A stretch of 64,000 bases of DNA from Slackia heliotrinireducens DSM 20476 (GTDB lineage: Bacteria; Actinomycetota; Coriobacteriia; Coriobacteriales; Eggerthellaceae): contig NC_013165.1 in the NCBI RefSeq assembly GCF_000023885.1, positions 2,604,001 to 2,668,000 on the forward strand, in the 5' to 3' direction. This document shows positions 17,933 through 26,676 of this stretch, one piece after another (the first letter of the stretch is position 1; the number at the start of each line of letters is the position of its first letter). The notes beneath the pieces were generated by a model. The model saw nothing but the letters and a program-made list of their open reading frames with translations, made no database searches and was not told where the DNA came from. The translations under genes and the position numbers were made by a program.

Positions 17933-19990
17933 CTAAAGCTCCATGTTGTCCATGTTGCGCGTGGTCTGCGCTTTCTTGGCGGTGCGGATGAGGAACTCCT
18001 GGTTGTCCTTGGTCTGGCGCAGCGACTTGATGAGCATGTCCGTGGCACGCTCGGTGTTGTTCATGTTGGCCAGAATGCGGCGAACGGCCCAGATGAGCGG
18101 GGCCTCCTGCGGATTGAGCAGCAGGTCCTCCTTGCGGGTGCCGGACTGCACCGGGTCGATGGCCGGGAATATGCGACGGTCGGCCAGGTTGCGGTCGAGC
18201 TTGAGCTCCATGTTGCCCGTGCCCTTGAACTCCTCGAAGATGACCTCGTCCATCTTCGAGCCGGTTTCGATCAGGGCCGATGCCAGGATGGTCAAGCTGC
18301 CGCCGCCTTCGATGTTGCGGGCGGCGCCCAAGAACTTCTTGGGCGGATACAGGGCTGCGGAGTCGACGCCACCGGACAGAATGCGCCCAGACGCAGGCTG
18401 CGCCAGGTTGTAGGCGCGGGCCAGACGGGTCAGGCTGTCCAGAAGGATGACAACGTCCTGCCCGTCCTCCACCAGGCGTTTCGCACGCTCGATGACCAGT
18501 TCGGACACCACGATGTGGTTCTCGGTGGGCATGTCGAAGGTGGATGCGATGACCTCGCCCTTGATGGAGCGCTGCATGTCGGTGACTTCCTCGGGACGCT
18601 CGTCGACGAGCAGGCACATGAGGTGCACCTCGGGGTTGTTCACGCTGATAGCAGCGGCGATATCCTTCAGGATGGTGGTCTTGCCGGCCTTCGGAGGCGA
18701 CACGATCAGACCGCGCTGGCCCTTGCCGATGGGCGACACCAAATCGATGACGCGGGCCGTGGTGGTATTGCGGCCGTGCTCCATCTTGAGAATCTCGTCC
18801 GGGAACACCGGGGTCAGATCGCCGAAGCGCGGACGTCCCGCAAGGTCGTCCAGGGACTTGCCGTTGACGGAGTGGATGGTCTGCAACGCGGCATACTTGT
18901 CGTTGTCGCGCGCCGGACGCGTCTGCCCCTTGACGTAGTCGCCTTTGCGCAGGCCGTTGCGGCGGATGAGTGCCGTGCCAACGTAGATGTCGTTCTCACC
19001 GGGCAGATAGCCGCCGGTGCGCAGGAATCCGTACCCGTCCTGGAGGATATCCAGAATGCCCTCGACCTCGAAGATGCCTTCAGCCTTCTTCGTGGCTTCG
19101 AACACGGCCTCCACCAAAGACGCCTTCTTCAACCCAGCGAAATCGACGCCGAGCAGCTCGGCCTTCTCACGCAGCTCGGCCACCTTGAGCTCGTTGAGCT
19201 CTTCCAGAGAGACGGAGGGGCCGGTGGGCTGGGCGTTGTTGCGGCGCTGGCGGCGCTGCTGCTTGCCGTTTTGCTGCTGTTTGTTGTTCTGCTTGCCCTG
19301 CTGCTTGTTCTGCTTGTTTTGTTTCTGGAACTGCTGGCGCTTGCCGTCGGAGGAATCCGCAGCGGGCTGCGATTCGCCCTGGGCCTGCGCATCTGCAGCG
19401 GCTTCGGAGCTCTTGGTTTCGACGGTGTGGGCGCGCGCACGGGGGCGGCGCTTGGGCAGCGGCCGCTCTTCGGCCTCGGCCTCGGCAGCGGTGGGAGCAG
19501 GGGCGACGTCGGCGGAGTCGGCTGCAGTTTCGGGCTGGGCTGCAGGCTCGGCCATGGCAGGCGCAGCCTCGGGAGCAACCTCGGGCGCGGCTTCAGGCGC
19601 AGCCTCGGCTGTCGGGTTCTCCTTGACGGCCGTCTTGCGGGGACGTCCGCGACGCTTGGGCGCCTCTTCGGCAGGGGTTTCGGTCGCAGGAGCCTCGGCG
19701 GCAGGTGCCGTTGCGGGCTCCGCGACGGCTTTGCGGGGACGTCCGCGACGCTTGGGCGCCTCTTCGGCAGGGGCTTCCGTTGCGGGCGTTTCCGCCGCGG
19801 AGGCCTCGTCGGCCTTCTTCACCGTACGGCGGCGAGGCTTTTTCACAGGTTCGGCGTCGGCAGACACCTCCTGCGTGGTTGCCTCGGGAACGGCTTCCGC
19901 AGTTTTCTTGGCGGTGCGGCGGGCAGTGCGCTTCTTAGGAGCCTCGACGGCCTCGGGGGCAGTCTCTTCCGGTGTCAGATTGTCAGACAT
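17933..19990 (-). CDS. rho: transcription termination factor Rho with extended low-complexity N-terminus
   Basis: 685 aa, against ~420 for E. coli Rho. The core (~265-685) has the RNA-binding cold-shock fold (DGYGFLRTGGYLPGENDIYV), Walker A SPPKAGKTT (~428-436), DERPEEVTDMQR, the Q/R-loop region and the terminal helicase blocks. The first ~265 residues are Ala/Glu/Pro/Lys-rich with two KRRGRPRK AT-hook-like motifs, then a Gln/Asn/Lys stretch. Similar extensions in GC-rich actinobacteria broaden RNA binding. Its ATG overlaps the transaldolase stop (TAATG), so the two are co-transcribed. Confidence 0.96.
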   Translation of the reverse strand: MSDNLTPEETAPEAVEAPKKRTARRTAKKTAEAVPEATTQEVSADAEPVKKPRRRTVKKADEASAAETPATEAPAEEAPKRRGRPRKAVAEPATAPAAEAPATETPAEEAPKRRGRPRKTAVKENPTAEAAPEAAPEVAPEAAPAMAEPAAQPETAADSADVAPAPTAAEAEAEERPLPKRRPRARAHTVETKSSEAAADAQAQGESQPAADSSDGKRQQFQKQNKQNKQQGKQNNKQQQNGKQQRRQRRNNAQPTGPSVSLEELNELKVAELREKAELLGVDFAGLKKASLVEAVFEATKKAEGIFEVEGILDILQDGYGFLRTGGYLPGENDIYVGTALIRRNGLRKGDYVKGQTRPARDNDKYAALQTIHSVNGKSLDDLAGRPRFGDLTPVFPDEILKMEHGRNTTTARVIDLVSPIGKGQRGLIVSPPKAGKTTILKDIAAAISVNNPEVHLMCLLVDERPEEVTDMQRSIKGEVIASTFDMPTENHIVVSELVIERAKRLVEDGQDVVILLDSLTRLARAYNLAQPASGRILSGGVDSAALYPPKKFLGAARNIEGGGSLTILASALIETGSKMDEVIFEEFKGTGNMELKLDRNLADRRIFPAIDPVQSGTRKEDLLLNPQEAPLIWAVRRILANMNNTERATDMLIKSLRQTKDNQEFLIRTAKKAQTTRNMDNMEL
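19635..19773. repeat. 43-bp direct repeat inside rho
   Basis: The same 43 bases occur at 19635-19677 and 19731-19773, a period of 96 bp. They encode the Rho segment APAEEAPKRRGRPRK twice, so the extension grew by in-frame duplication. Perfect identity suggests a recent event or a length-variable site. Confidence 0.85.
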
Positions 19991-20670
19991 TATGCGTTCT
20001 TAACTTTCTCCCAGTCCTTCAGGAAGGACTCGAGACCACGGTCGGTCAGCGGATGCTGGATCATCTTCTTCAGCACGTTGAAGGGAACGGTGGCGATGTC
20101 GGCGCCCATGAGAGCGGCCTGCGTCACGTGGTTCGCGCTGCGGATGGAAGCGGCGATGATTTCGATCTGCTCGCCGTTGACGGTGTTCTCAGTGTAATCG
20201 TAGTTGTTGATGGCGGTGACGACGTCCTCGAGCTGGGCAAGACCGTTCTCGGAGATGTCATCGAAGCGGCCCACGAAGGGCGAGATGTAACGCGCGCCGG
20301 CACGAGCGGCCAGGATGGCCTGCGGCACGGTGAAGCACAGGGTCATGTTGACGCGGATGCCCTCGTCGGCCAGGGTGCGGCATGCCGCCAGACCTTCGAC
20401 CATGGTGGGGACCTTCACGACAACGTTGGGGGCGATCCTGGCCAACTCACGGCCGTCGCGGACGATTTCGTCGCGGGTCATGGCAACGCTCTCGGCGCTG
20501 ACGGGGCCATCGACGATGTCGCAGATGCGCTCGATGTGGTTGTAGAAGTCGTCGAGCTTGCCGCCGATGCGGGAATACAAGGTCGGGTTGGTGGTCACGC
20601 CGGCGAGCGCACCCCAGCTCGCTGCCTCTTTGATCTCATCAAGGTCGGCTGTGTCCAAAAAGAACTTCAC
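19990..20670 (-). CDS. transaldolase, TalC/FSA family
   Basis: 226 aa, the short TIM-barrel class. The Schiff-base lysine is in VVVKVPTM, and the N-terminus MKFFLDTADLDEIKEA is diagnostic. At the position that is Gln in E. coli fructose-6-phosphate aldolase this protein has Glu (VSAESVAM), and at the Tyr position Phe (LCFTVPQA). SPFVGRFDDIS is also transaldolase-like. I therefore favour transaldolase activity in the pentose phosphate pathway, although annotation pipelines often call it fructose-6-phosphate aldolase. Confidence 0.9.
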   Translation of the reverse strand: MKFFLDTADLDEIKEAASWGALAGVTTNPTLYSRIGGKLDDFYNHIERICDIVDGPVSAESVAMTRDEIVRDGRELARIAPNVVVKVPTMVEGLAACRTLADEGIRVNMTLCFTVPQAILAARAGARYISPFVGRFDDISENGLAQLEDVVTAINNYDYTENTVNGEQIEIIAASIRSANHVTQAALMGADIATVPFNVLKKMIQHPLTDRGLESFLKDWEKVKNA

Positions 20671-21111
20671 GGTTTTCCTCCTCTAGGAACCTTCCCCACC
20701 TGTTGCGGTGGAGCTAGCAATATTCAGCGGGCTCAAGATATGCTCGTTACAAAGGCAACGTTCAACGCCTGTTCTAATGTGAGCAATGGGATTATTCAGA
20801 AACCCGCTGTGTGCGGACGCGCAGATAATACCACAGTCCAAAGAAACGCAACCCCCTAAATGTGAAAAATCGCAGGTAGCCACACATAGACGCGACCGAT
20901 TGCCTCGGTCGCAACGTTTCGGAACGTTTTGATATGCCGAAATCGCACCTTTCCGACCTTTTTGAGGCAACACAGCTCTGACCTGGGGTTGCAACCACCG
21001 GTATCTTGAAAGTTGCCAAAAAAGCAACCGCAAGTTGGTGGATTGCGGAGCGCCGCAACCCCATCATGAGACTCGTCAAGCATATAATGAAAACCGTAGG
21101 AAGGAACGACC
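20671..21111. other. intergenic region with hairpin and -10 box
   Basis: No coding frame is convincing. It holds a hairpin (GCGACCGA 20892-20899 with TCGGTCGC 20905-20912), adjacent AACGTT repeats (~20914-20929) and a TATAAT box at 21083-21088 for the XRE gene. Promoters for the divergent transaldolase-rho pair must also lie here. Confidence 0.4.
21083..21088 (+). promoter_or_regulatory. -10 box for the XRE regulator
   Basis: A perfect TATAAT lies 23 nt upstream of ATG 21112, followed by the AGGAAGGA ribosome site. No good -35 is visible. Confidence 0.5.
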
Positions 21112-22128
21112 ATGAGTTTTCGCGACAATCTTCAATACCTGCGTTCGACCCGCAGCATGACCCAGGAGCAGCTCGCCATGATGGTGGGCGTTTCGCGCCA
21201 GTCCGTCACCAAGTGGGAGTCCGAACGGGCCTACCCTGAAATGGACAAGCTCCTCAAAATCAGCCAGATCTTCGACTGCACCATCGACGAACTGGTTCAG
21301 GGCGACCTGACCCATCGGGACATCCAGCCCGAAAAGGCCATGCCGGTGGACATGTCTTCCGACAGCATCGGCTATGTCGACCGTTTCAAGGTGCACGCCC
21401 GTCTGATCTCCATCGGTGTAGGATGCTTCATCATCGGATGCGGACTTGGACTTTTGCTCACGGGCCTGTTGCAGACCATCGGCTTCTCCACCCAGGTCGA
21501 GATTCTCCTGCCCGTCCTGGTGCTCGCCTTCGTCATCGCCGGATTGGCCTTCGTCATCCCCGAATCCACACGGCACACCCTGTTCATGAAGGAGCATCCC
21601 TACATCATCGACTTCTTCTCCTCCGAAGAGCGGATGGAAAACGGCGTGCGCACATCCCGCGGCATCGTTTTGGGCACGGGCATCATCCTGGCGAGCCTCA
21701 TCCTGGTGTTCGTGTTCGGCGAACGCATCGACGGCATCGAGCCGCTGGAGGAGATCGTGTCCGGAATCATGCTCATCGGCATCGCCGTGGGCGTGGGGTT
21801 CATCGTCTACTTCGGCATCCTGTCCGACATGACGAACATCGCCGAGTACAACGTGAGCGCCCTGTGCGAACTGACCGATGAAGAGGCCGTCGAGCTGCTG
21901 GACGACCGCGACGCCTCCGAGCGCGAGCGCCTGCTGGCAAAACGCCGTATCAACAAGATCGTGGGCGCAAGCTGCGGCATCACCATGGTCATCGCCACCA
22001 TCGCCGGCTTGGTCCTGCTCTTCTCGGAATTCGAGTTTTTCTGGATGGCCTGGTGCGTCGGCGGCCTCATCTGCGCCGTGATCGCCATCGTCGGCAGCAT
22101 TCTGGCCCCCAAGCCGAACGCCGCATAG
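21112..22128 (+). CDS. XRE-family regulator fused to a multi-helix membrane domain
   Basis: 338 aa. Residues ~5-62 are a helix-turn-helix (LRSTRSMTQEQLAMMVGVSR then QSVTKWESERAYPEMDKLLK) of the Cro/C1 type. About five membrane helices follow from ~97. A cytoplasmic acidic/basic stretch (ALCELTDEEAVELLDDRDAS) separates the fourth from the last helix. Such proteins are membrane-tethered DNA-binding regulators, often autoregulatory. The signal sensed is not apparent, and no obvious target gene adjoins it. Confidence 0.88.
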   Translation: MSFRDNLQYLRSTRSMTQEQLAMMVGVSRQSVTKWESERAYPEMDKLLKISQIFDCTIDELVQGDLTHRDIQPEKAMPVDMSSDSIGYVDRFKVHARLISIGVGCFIIGCGLGLLLTGLLQTIGFSTQVEILLPVLVLAFVIAGLAFVIPESTRHTLFMKEHPYIIDFFSSEERMENGVRTSRGIVLGTGIILASLILVFVFGERIDGIEPLEEIVSGIMLIGIAVGVGFIVYFGILSDMTNIAEYNVSALCELTDEEAVELLDDRDASERERLLAKRRINKIVGASCGITMVIATIAGLVLLFSEFEFFWMAWCVGGLICAVIAIVGSILAPKPNAA

Positions 22129-22149
22129 CGCCCTTCGCATACCTCTTGC

Positions 22150-22180
22150 AGACGCCCTCGGTTTTCGCCAGGGGCGTCTT
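22150..22180 (+). terminator. terminator after the XRE gene
   Basis: AGACGCCC (22150-22157) pairs with GGGCGTCT (22172-22179), followed by TTGCGTT. The U-tract is short. Confidence 0.6.
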
Positions 22181-22269
22181 TGCGTTGCTTCTGGAAACGT
22201 CCACAGGCTCACCATTCAGGTCTGGTATCCTATGCCACCGCACTGACACCCGGCAAGAAACGGACTCCC

Positions 22270-23328
22270 ATGAAGATCAACCACGCCATCCTGCATGTTT
22301 TCGACTTCATCTCCTGCGTCAACGTATTCGCCACCGAAGAGGTGAACTTGGAAGACAAAAGCGCGAAAAGCTACATTTCGAAACATGCGAACAAGGCTCT
22401 GAACAGCCTGGACAACAAGCATGGCGTGTTTTACGAGGACAGCATGTTCGCCGAGGAGCTGCAGGCGTACGCCCAAGGGCAGCGCAGTTTCATGGACATG
22501 TCCCGCAAGATTGCAGACTATCTGGCCGACGAGCTGGGCCGTCAGCAGAAAGCCGACTCCACCGACCTGCTCATCGTCGATTTCGAGGTGCCTGTCAACG
22601 GCAACCAAGGCGGCGAAGCCACCGACGAAGAGGTGGACGCATCCTTCGAAGGCCAGGCCATGCGCTATTTCGCCATCCTGCTGCTGGACAGCAAGCAGGC
22701 CTACATGCATGAGGTGGGCCGCGGAGACGGCGGCCGCAACGACATCGCCCGCCACTTCGCCATCCTGCCGAGCCCCTCGCAGAAGGTGCAGTCCTACGCC
22801 GTGATCGACCTGATGACCGGCGGCGTAACTTTGTCCGACAAGAAACGCCTGATTGCCGGCGAAGAGCGCTTCCTCCTGGCGGACGGCCTGCTGCAGTGCT
22901 CCATGGAGGCGTCCAGCAAGGAGGCCTTCTCCGCAGTGGCCGACGTGGTGGAAACCGTGGCCAACGAATACGGCGCCAACAGTGCTTTGGCGCTTTCCAG
23001 GGCGAAGGCGTACGCTGCCGAAGTGGCCTTCGACGACGGGGACTTCGATTTGGACGAACTGGGCCGCGAAGTGTTCGACGGCCGCAGCGACATGATGGGG
23101 CGCTTCGACGAATACGCCGCCGAGGAGCACCTTTCCGGAAAGATGAAACTGGACAAGGCCGCCGTGCAGCGCTTCACCAAGAACCACAAGATTCGCACCG
23201 ACACGGGCATCGAGATCACCTTCCCCGCAGAATACGGGCGCAACCCCGACTTCATCGAGTTCATCAGCGAGCCTGACGGGCGCATTTCCATCTCGTTGAA
23301 GAACATCGGCTACATCGAGAACCGCTAG
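22270..23328 (+). CDS. nucleoid-associated protein, NdpA/YejK (NA37) family
   Basis: 352 aa from ATG 22270. The N-terminal block MKINHAILHVFDF...VNLEDKSAKSYISKHANKAL and the long alpha/beta body match the 37-kDa nucleoid-associated family, which binds DNA in E. coli; its exact role is unclear. The ribosome site is weak (AAGAAACGGAC). The mid-region (~195-235) and C-terminus (ITFPAEYGRNPDFIEFI) are conserved-looking. tcdA starts 21 bp downstream, so the two may share a transcript. Confidence 0.82.
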   Translation: MKINHAILHVFDFISCVNVFATEEVNLEDKSAKSYISKHANKALNSLDNKHGVFYEDSMFAEELQAYAQGQRSFMDMSRKIADYLADELGRQQKADSTDLLIVDFEVPVNGNQGGEATDEEVDASFEGQAMRYFAILLLDSKQAYMHEVGRGDGGRNDIARHFAILPSPSQKVQSYAVIDLMTGGVTLSDKKRLIAGEERFLLADGLLQCSMEASSKEAFSAVADVVETVANEYGANSALALSRAKAYAAEVAFDDGDFDLDELGREVFDGRSDMMGRFDEYAAEEHLSGKMKLDKAAVQRFTKNHKIRTDTGIEITFPAEYGRNPDFIEFISEPDGRISISLKNIGYIENR

Positions 23329-23348
23329 ACGCACGAAGGACGCCCGAC

Positions 23349-24125
23349 ATGGCACTCAACCGCTTTTCCCGCACCGAGCTCATCATGGGCGCCCCCGCCC
23401 TGGAACGCCTGTCCGCAAGCCGCGTCGCCGTGTTCGGCGTGGGCGGCGTGGGCGGTTACGTGGTAGAGGCCCTGGTTCGTGGCGGCGTGGGCGCGTTGGA
23501 CCTGATCGACAACGACACCGTGTGCCTGACTAACATCAACCGCCAGATCATAGCCACCGACGAAACGCTGGGGCGCCTTAAGGTGGACGTGGCCGCCGAG
23601 CGCATCCGCACCATCAACCCCGATTGCCGCGTGACCACCCACACCTGCTTCTATCTTCCCGAAACCGCGGACCGCTTCGATTTCACGCAGTACGACTACG
23701 TGGTGGACGCCGTGGACACGATTACCGCGAAGCTCCAGCTCATCACCGAGGCCTTCAACACGCAGACACCTATCATCTCCAGCATGGGCACCGCCAACAA
23801 AATGGACCCTACTGCGTTTCAGGTGGCCGATATCTCCAAAACCAGCGTGTGCCCCCTGGCGAAGATCATCCGCAAGGAGCTGCGCAAACGCGGCATCAAA
23901 CACACCAAGGTGGTCTATTCCACCGAGCAGGCCCTCACGCCGCTGCCCCTTCCCGAAGATACCGACCTGCCGCTGGACCCCTCCGACATCGACAGCCGTA
24001 CGGGCCGCCGCAAAATCACCCCGGGTTCGAACTCCTTCGTGCCTCCCGTCGCCGGGTTCATCATCGCCTCCGAGGTCATCAAAGACCTGACGGACGGTTT
24101 GCGCCTCGACCAGGCCGGCGTGTAA
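23349..24125 (+). CDS. tcdA: tRNA threonylcarbamoyladenosine dehydratase
   Basis: 258 aa ThiF/E1-like protein. It has the nucleotide-binding GVGGVGGYVVEALVRGG (~29), LIDNDTVCLTNINRQI with the Arg and Asp used for adenylation, and SSMGTANKMDPT. The TcdA/YgdL family cyclises t6A37 to ct6A in tRNAs reading ANN codons. The C-terminal PGSNSFVPPVAGFIIASEVI is typical. The length fits TcdA better than ThiF or MoeB. Confidence 0.9.
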   Translation: MALNRFSRTELIMGAPALERLSASRVAVFGVGGVGGYVVEALVRGGVGALDLIDNDTVCLTNINRQIIATDETLGRLKVDVAAERIRTINPDCRVTTHTCFYLPETADRFDFTQYDYVVDAVDTITAKLQLITEAFNTQTPIISSMGTANKMDPTAFQVADISKTSVCPLAKIIRKELRKRGIKHTKVVYSTEQALTPLPLPEDTDLPLDPSDIDSRTGRRKITPGSNSFVPPVAGFIIASEVIKDLTDGLRLDQAGV

Positions 24126-24222
24126 ACCAACAAAACGGTTTCAAGCGGAAAACCCGTGTTTGTACGGCGTTTTTGGAGTACCATGGCAAGCGTTTCATAT
24201 CTGGATGAAGAACAGGACACCC

Positions 24223-24951
24223 ATGGCTTTCGTGATTACATCGCTTCCGCAGTTCCGCGACGCCGAGGCTGACGGCCGCATCGCCACCCGCGGCTACATG
24301 AACTGGTTCCAAGACGCCGCAACCGGGCACTTCCATCAATTCGGAAAGGGCAACGACGTCATTATCGACGCTTACGGCTTGGGCTGGCTGGCAACTCGTT
24401 ACAACCTGGTGATTGAAAGCCGAGCCGATTTCTCGGGACCGGTGGAAAGCAAGGTGTGGATCGAATCGCAGAAATCCCCTGTACGCCTGGTGCAGTATCT
24501 CATCATCACCCAGGGCGGCGAACTGCGCGCGAAGGGCGCCATGGAGATGTGCATCGCGAATGTGGCCGAGGGCAAGGTCGCGCGGCTGTCCGAAATCGAC
24601 TTCCCCACCAATCTGGCCGAACATCTGGGCATCGAAACGCCCCGCCTGCAGCGCATCAGGTTCACGGCGGAAGGCGCCGACCACGCCTACACCTACCACG
24701 TGCGGTATTCCGACATCGACAACAACCTGCACATGAACAACCTGCATTACGTTGACCTGGCCCTGAACGCCTTCAATACGGAATTTCACATGGCGCACCC
24801 CACCCGAAGCTTCGAGATCGAATACATCGCGCAGTGCCACGAGGGCGACGCCGTGGAGGTGTTCAAACGCGAAGCCGAACCCGGAGTGTGGGAAGTTACC
24901 GGTATGAACGGCGACGAGCTGTGCACGCGTGTCCGCCTGACGGTGGATTAG
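24223..24951 (+). CDS. acyl-ACP thioesterase (double hot-dog, FatA-like)
   Basis: 242 aa from ATG 24223, preceded by AGGACACCC; the frame upstream is probably non-coding. There are two hot-dog repeats: an N-terminal one with NWFQDAATGHFHQFG and a C-terminal one with YHVRYSDIDNNLHMNNLHYVD. The D-x-N-x-H-x-x-N pattern of plant and bacterial FatA enzymes is visible. It would release free fatty acids from acyl-ACP. The gene overlaps tag tail-to-tail by four bases. Confidence 0.88.
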   Translation: MAFVITSLPQFRDAEADGRIATRGYMNWFQDAATGHFHQFGKGNDVIIDAYGLGWLATRYNLVIESRADFSGPVESKVWIESQKSPVRLVQYLIITQGGELRAKGAMEMCIANVAEGKVARLSEIDFPTNLAEHLGIETPRLQRIRFTAEGADHAYTYHVRYSDIDNNLHMNNLHYVDLALNAFNTEFHMAHPTRSFEIEYIAQCHEGDAVEVFKREAEPGVWEVTGMNGDELCTRVRLTVD

Positions 24952-25499
24952 CGGTACGGGCACTCCAGAATGTGGTCGTTGATCACGCCGATGGCCTGCA
25001 GATACGAATAGACGATGGTGGGGCCGACGAAAGTGAAGCCCCGCTTCTTCATGTCGCGGCTCACGCGCTTCGACAGGTCGTCGAAAGCGGGCATGTCGTC
25101 TTGCCGGGCCAGCCTGTGGTCGATGGTGCATCCGTCGGCAAAGCCCCATATATAGACGTCGAAGCTGCCGAACTCCTGCTGAACCCGTAGAAACGCCTGG
25201 GCATTCGTCCGCACCGACAGCATCTTGCGGCGGTTGTGGATGAGTCCGTCGCAGGCGAGCAGCTCTTCGATGCGCGCATCGTCATATGCCGCGATGACCT
25301 GCGGGTCGAAACCGTCGAAGGCCGCGCGGTAGGCCGCTTCGCGCTTCAGGATAAGCGACCAGGAAAGACCCGCCTGCTGGCCTTCGAGCGCAAGCATGGC
25401 AAACAGCTCGCGGTCGTCGTGGACGGGCTTGCCCCATCGGTTGTCGTGGTAATCCCGCATCAGGTCGTCCGAATCGCCCCAGGGGCACCGCATACCCAT
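24948..25499 (-). CDS. tag: DNA-3-methyladenine glycosylase I
   Basis: 183 aa, the family length. The zinc ligands C5, H18, H176 and C180 all appear to be present, together with DYHDNRWG and LEGQQAGLSW. It removes 3-methyladenine from alkylated DNA. It follows the GH25 gene with a one-base gap, so both are probably on one mRNA. Its TAA shares bases with the TAG of the converging thioesterase. Confidence 0.95.
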   Translation of the reverse strand: MGMRCPWGDSDDLMRDYHDNRWGKPVHDDRELFAMLALEGQQAGLSWSLILKREAAYRAAFDGFDPQVIAAYDDARIEELLACDGLIHNRRKMLSVRTNAQAFLRVQQEFGSFDVYIWGFADGCTIDHRLARQDDMPAFDDLSKRVSRDMKKRGFTFVGPTIVYSYLQAIGVINDHILECPYR

Positions 25500-25500
25500 G

Positions 25501-26676
25501 CTATCGCCCTTCCGGTCGTGCCGCGCTCAGGTCCAGGTCCAGATCGACATTGCCGACGATGCCTGCCACCTGGCCCGAATCGGTGTACTGCCACATTACG
25601 AAATCATAGTAGGCGTAGGCCGGCGATGGCGTGTATTCCGCATGCCAGCGTGGGTAGGCCGACAAGTCGCCCAGATTGAAGCAGAGCATGTCGGATGCGT
25701 TACCGTACACCATAGCCTGATAGCCGGCCTCCTCCACCGTCGTGCAGAAAGCCTGTGCGATGGCGGTCAGCTCGTCGCGGGTCAGGCCCTCAACCCGTCC
25801 GCCGTAGCTCATTTCCAGGTCGAAAACCACGGGATACTGCAGATGGGCGTCCTGGGCCTGCAGGTTCTCAATGCAGAACTGGGCCTCTTCGACGGCTTCT
25901 TCCACCGTTACGGCCGCCGAGAAGAAATACACGCCTACGTCCAATCCGCTGGCCTGGGCCTGTTCGAGGTTGTACGCATAGTAGTCGTCCAGAGCCACGT
26001 TGCCTTCGTCCACCGAGCGGTAGCCTAAGCGAATCATGGCGAAATCGATACCGTCGTCCACCACCGCGCTCCAGTCGATATGCTCCTGATGTGCGGAAAC
26101 GTCGATGCCCTGGCGGGAAACCACTTCGCCGTTCATCTCGTAGACGCGACGGCCGTCTTCCGTCATGCGCAGATTGCCCCAATCGTAAATGGGTTCGATC
26201 TGCGCATCGACGCCTTCACCCAGGCTTTCCGTAAACCGATGCTCGCCCGACGCACCCTGGTCGCTGGCCAGAAAACCGGCAATGCCGCCGCCCACTGCGA
26301 ACACGACCAACAGCAGGACAACTGCTGCAATGCGCAATGCCCAGGCAGATGCCCTGCCCGACCGCCTGGTCGGGCCCTTGCGCTTACGGGCTCCAGCACG
26401 CGCACGGTCGGCCCGCCTCTGGCTTTCGGCATACCGGCTGTGGGACCGTTGCGGCGAGCGCTGGGGTTCGCGCGCATACCGCGATGTCGAATCAGACCCC
26501 ATCCTCGACGAACCCGAACGCGGCTGTTGTGACCCGCCGACCTGCGTCGAGCGGACGGAGCGTTGGGATTGCGAGAGCCTCTGAGGCTGGGGGCGCGACG
26601 AGCCGGCAGACGTCGTGCGTCCGCTGGAGCCGCGAGTGGATTCGACCCTCGCATGCCTGCCCTGATGTTCTGCCAT
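25501..26676 (-). CDS. GH25 muramidase (lysozyme), membrane-anchored
   Basis: 391 aa from ATG 26676 with AAGGAGG just upstream. Residues 1-~115 are Ser/Arg/Gln-rich and basic, followed by one membrane helix (ALRIAAVVLLLVVFAVGGG). The outer domain is a GH25 barrel: QGIDVSAHQEHIDWSAV, VGVYFFSAAVTVEEA, the catalytic YPVVFDLEMSYGG, YGNASDM and VMWQYTDSG. It cleaves MurNAc-GlcNAc bonds in peptidoglycan. The arginine-serine N-terminus is unusual for this family and may touch nucleic acid or the membrane surface. Confidence 0.93.
   Translation of the reverse strand: MAEHQGRHARVESTRGSSGRTTSAGSSRPQPQRLSQSQRSVRSTQVGGSQQPRSGSSRMGSDSTSRYAREPQRSPQRSHSRYAESQRRADRARAGARKRKGPTRRSGRASAWALRIAAVVLLLVVFAVGGGIAGFLASDQGASGEHRFTESLGEGVDAQIEPIYDWGNLRMTEDGRRVYEMNGEVVSRQGIDVSAHQEHIDWSAVVDDGIDFAMIRLGYRSVDEGNVALDDYYAYNLEQAQASGLDVGVYFFSAAVTVEEAVEEAQFCIENLQAQDAHLQYPVVFDLEMSYGGRVEGLTRDELTAIAQAFCTTVEEAGYQAMVYGNASDMLCFNLGDLSAYPRWHAEYTPSPAYAYYDFVMWQYTDSGQVAGIVGNVDLDLDLSAARPEGR

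Noticed and set aside
18515-20197. Open frame of 560 codons on the plus strand
   Set aside because: Lies opposite rho and the transaldolase; Leu/Gly/Arg-rich shadow without motifs.
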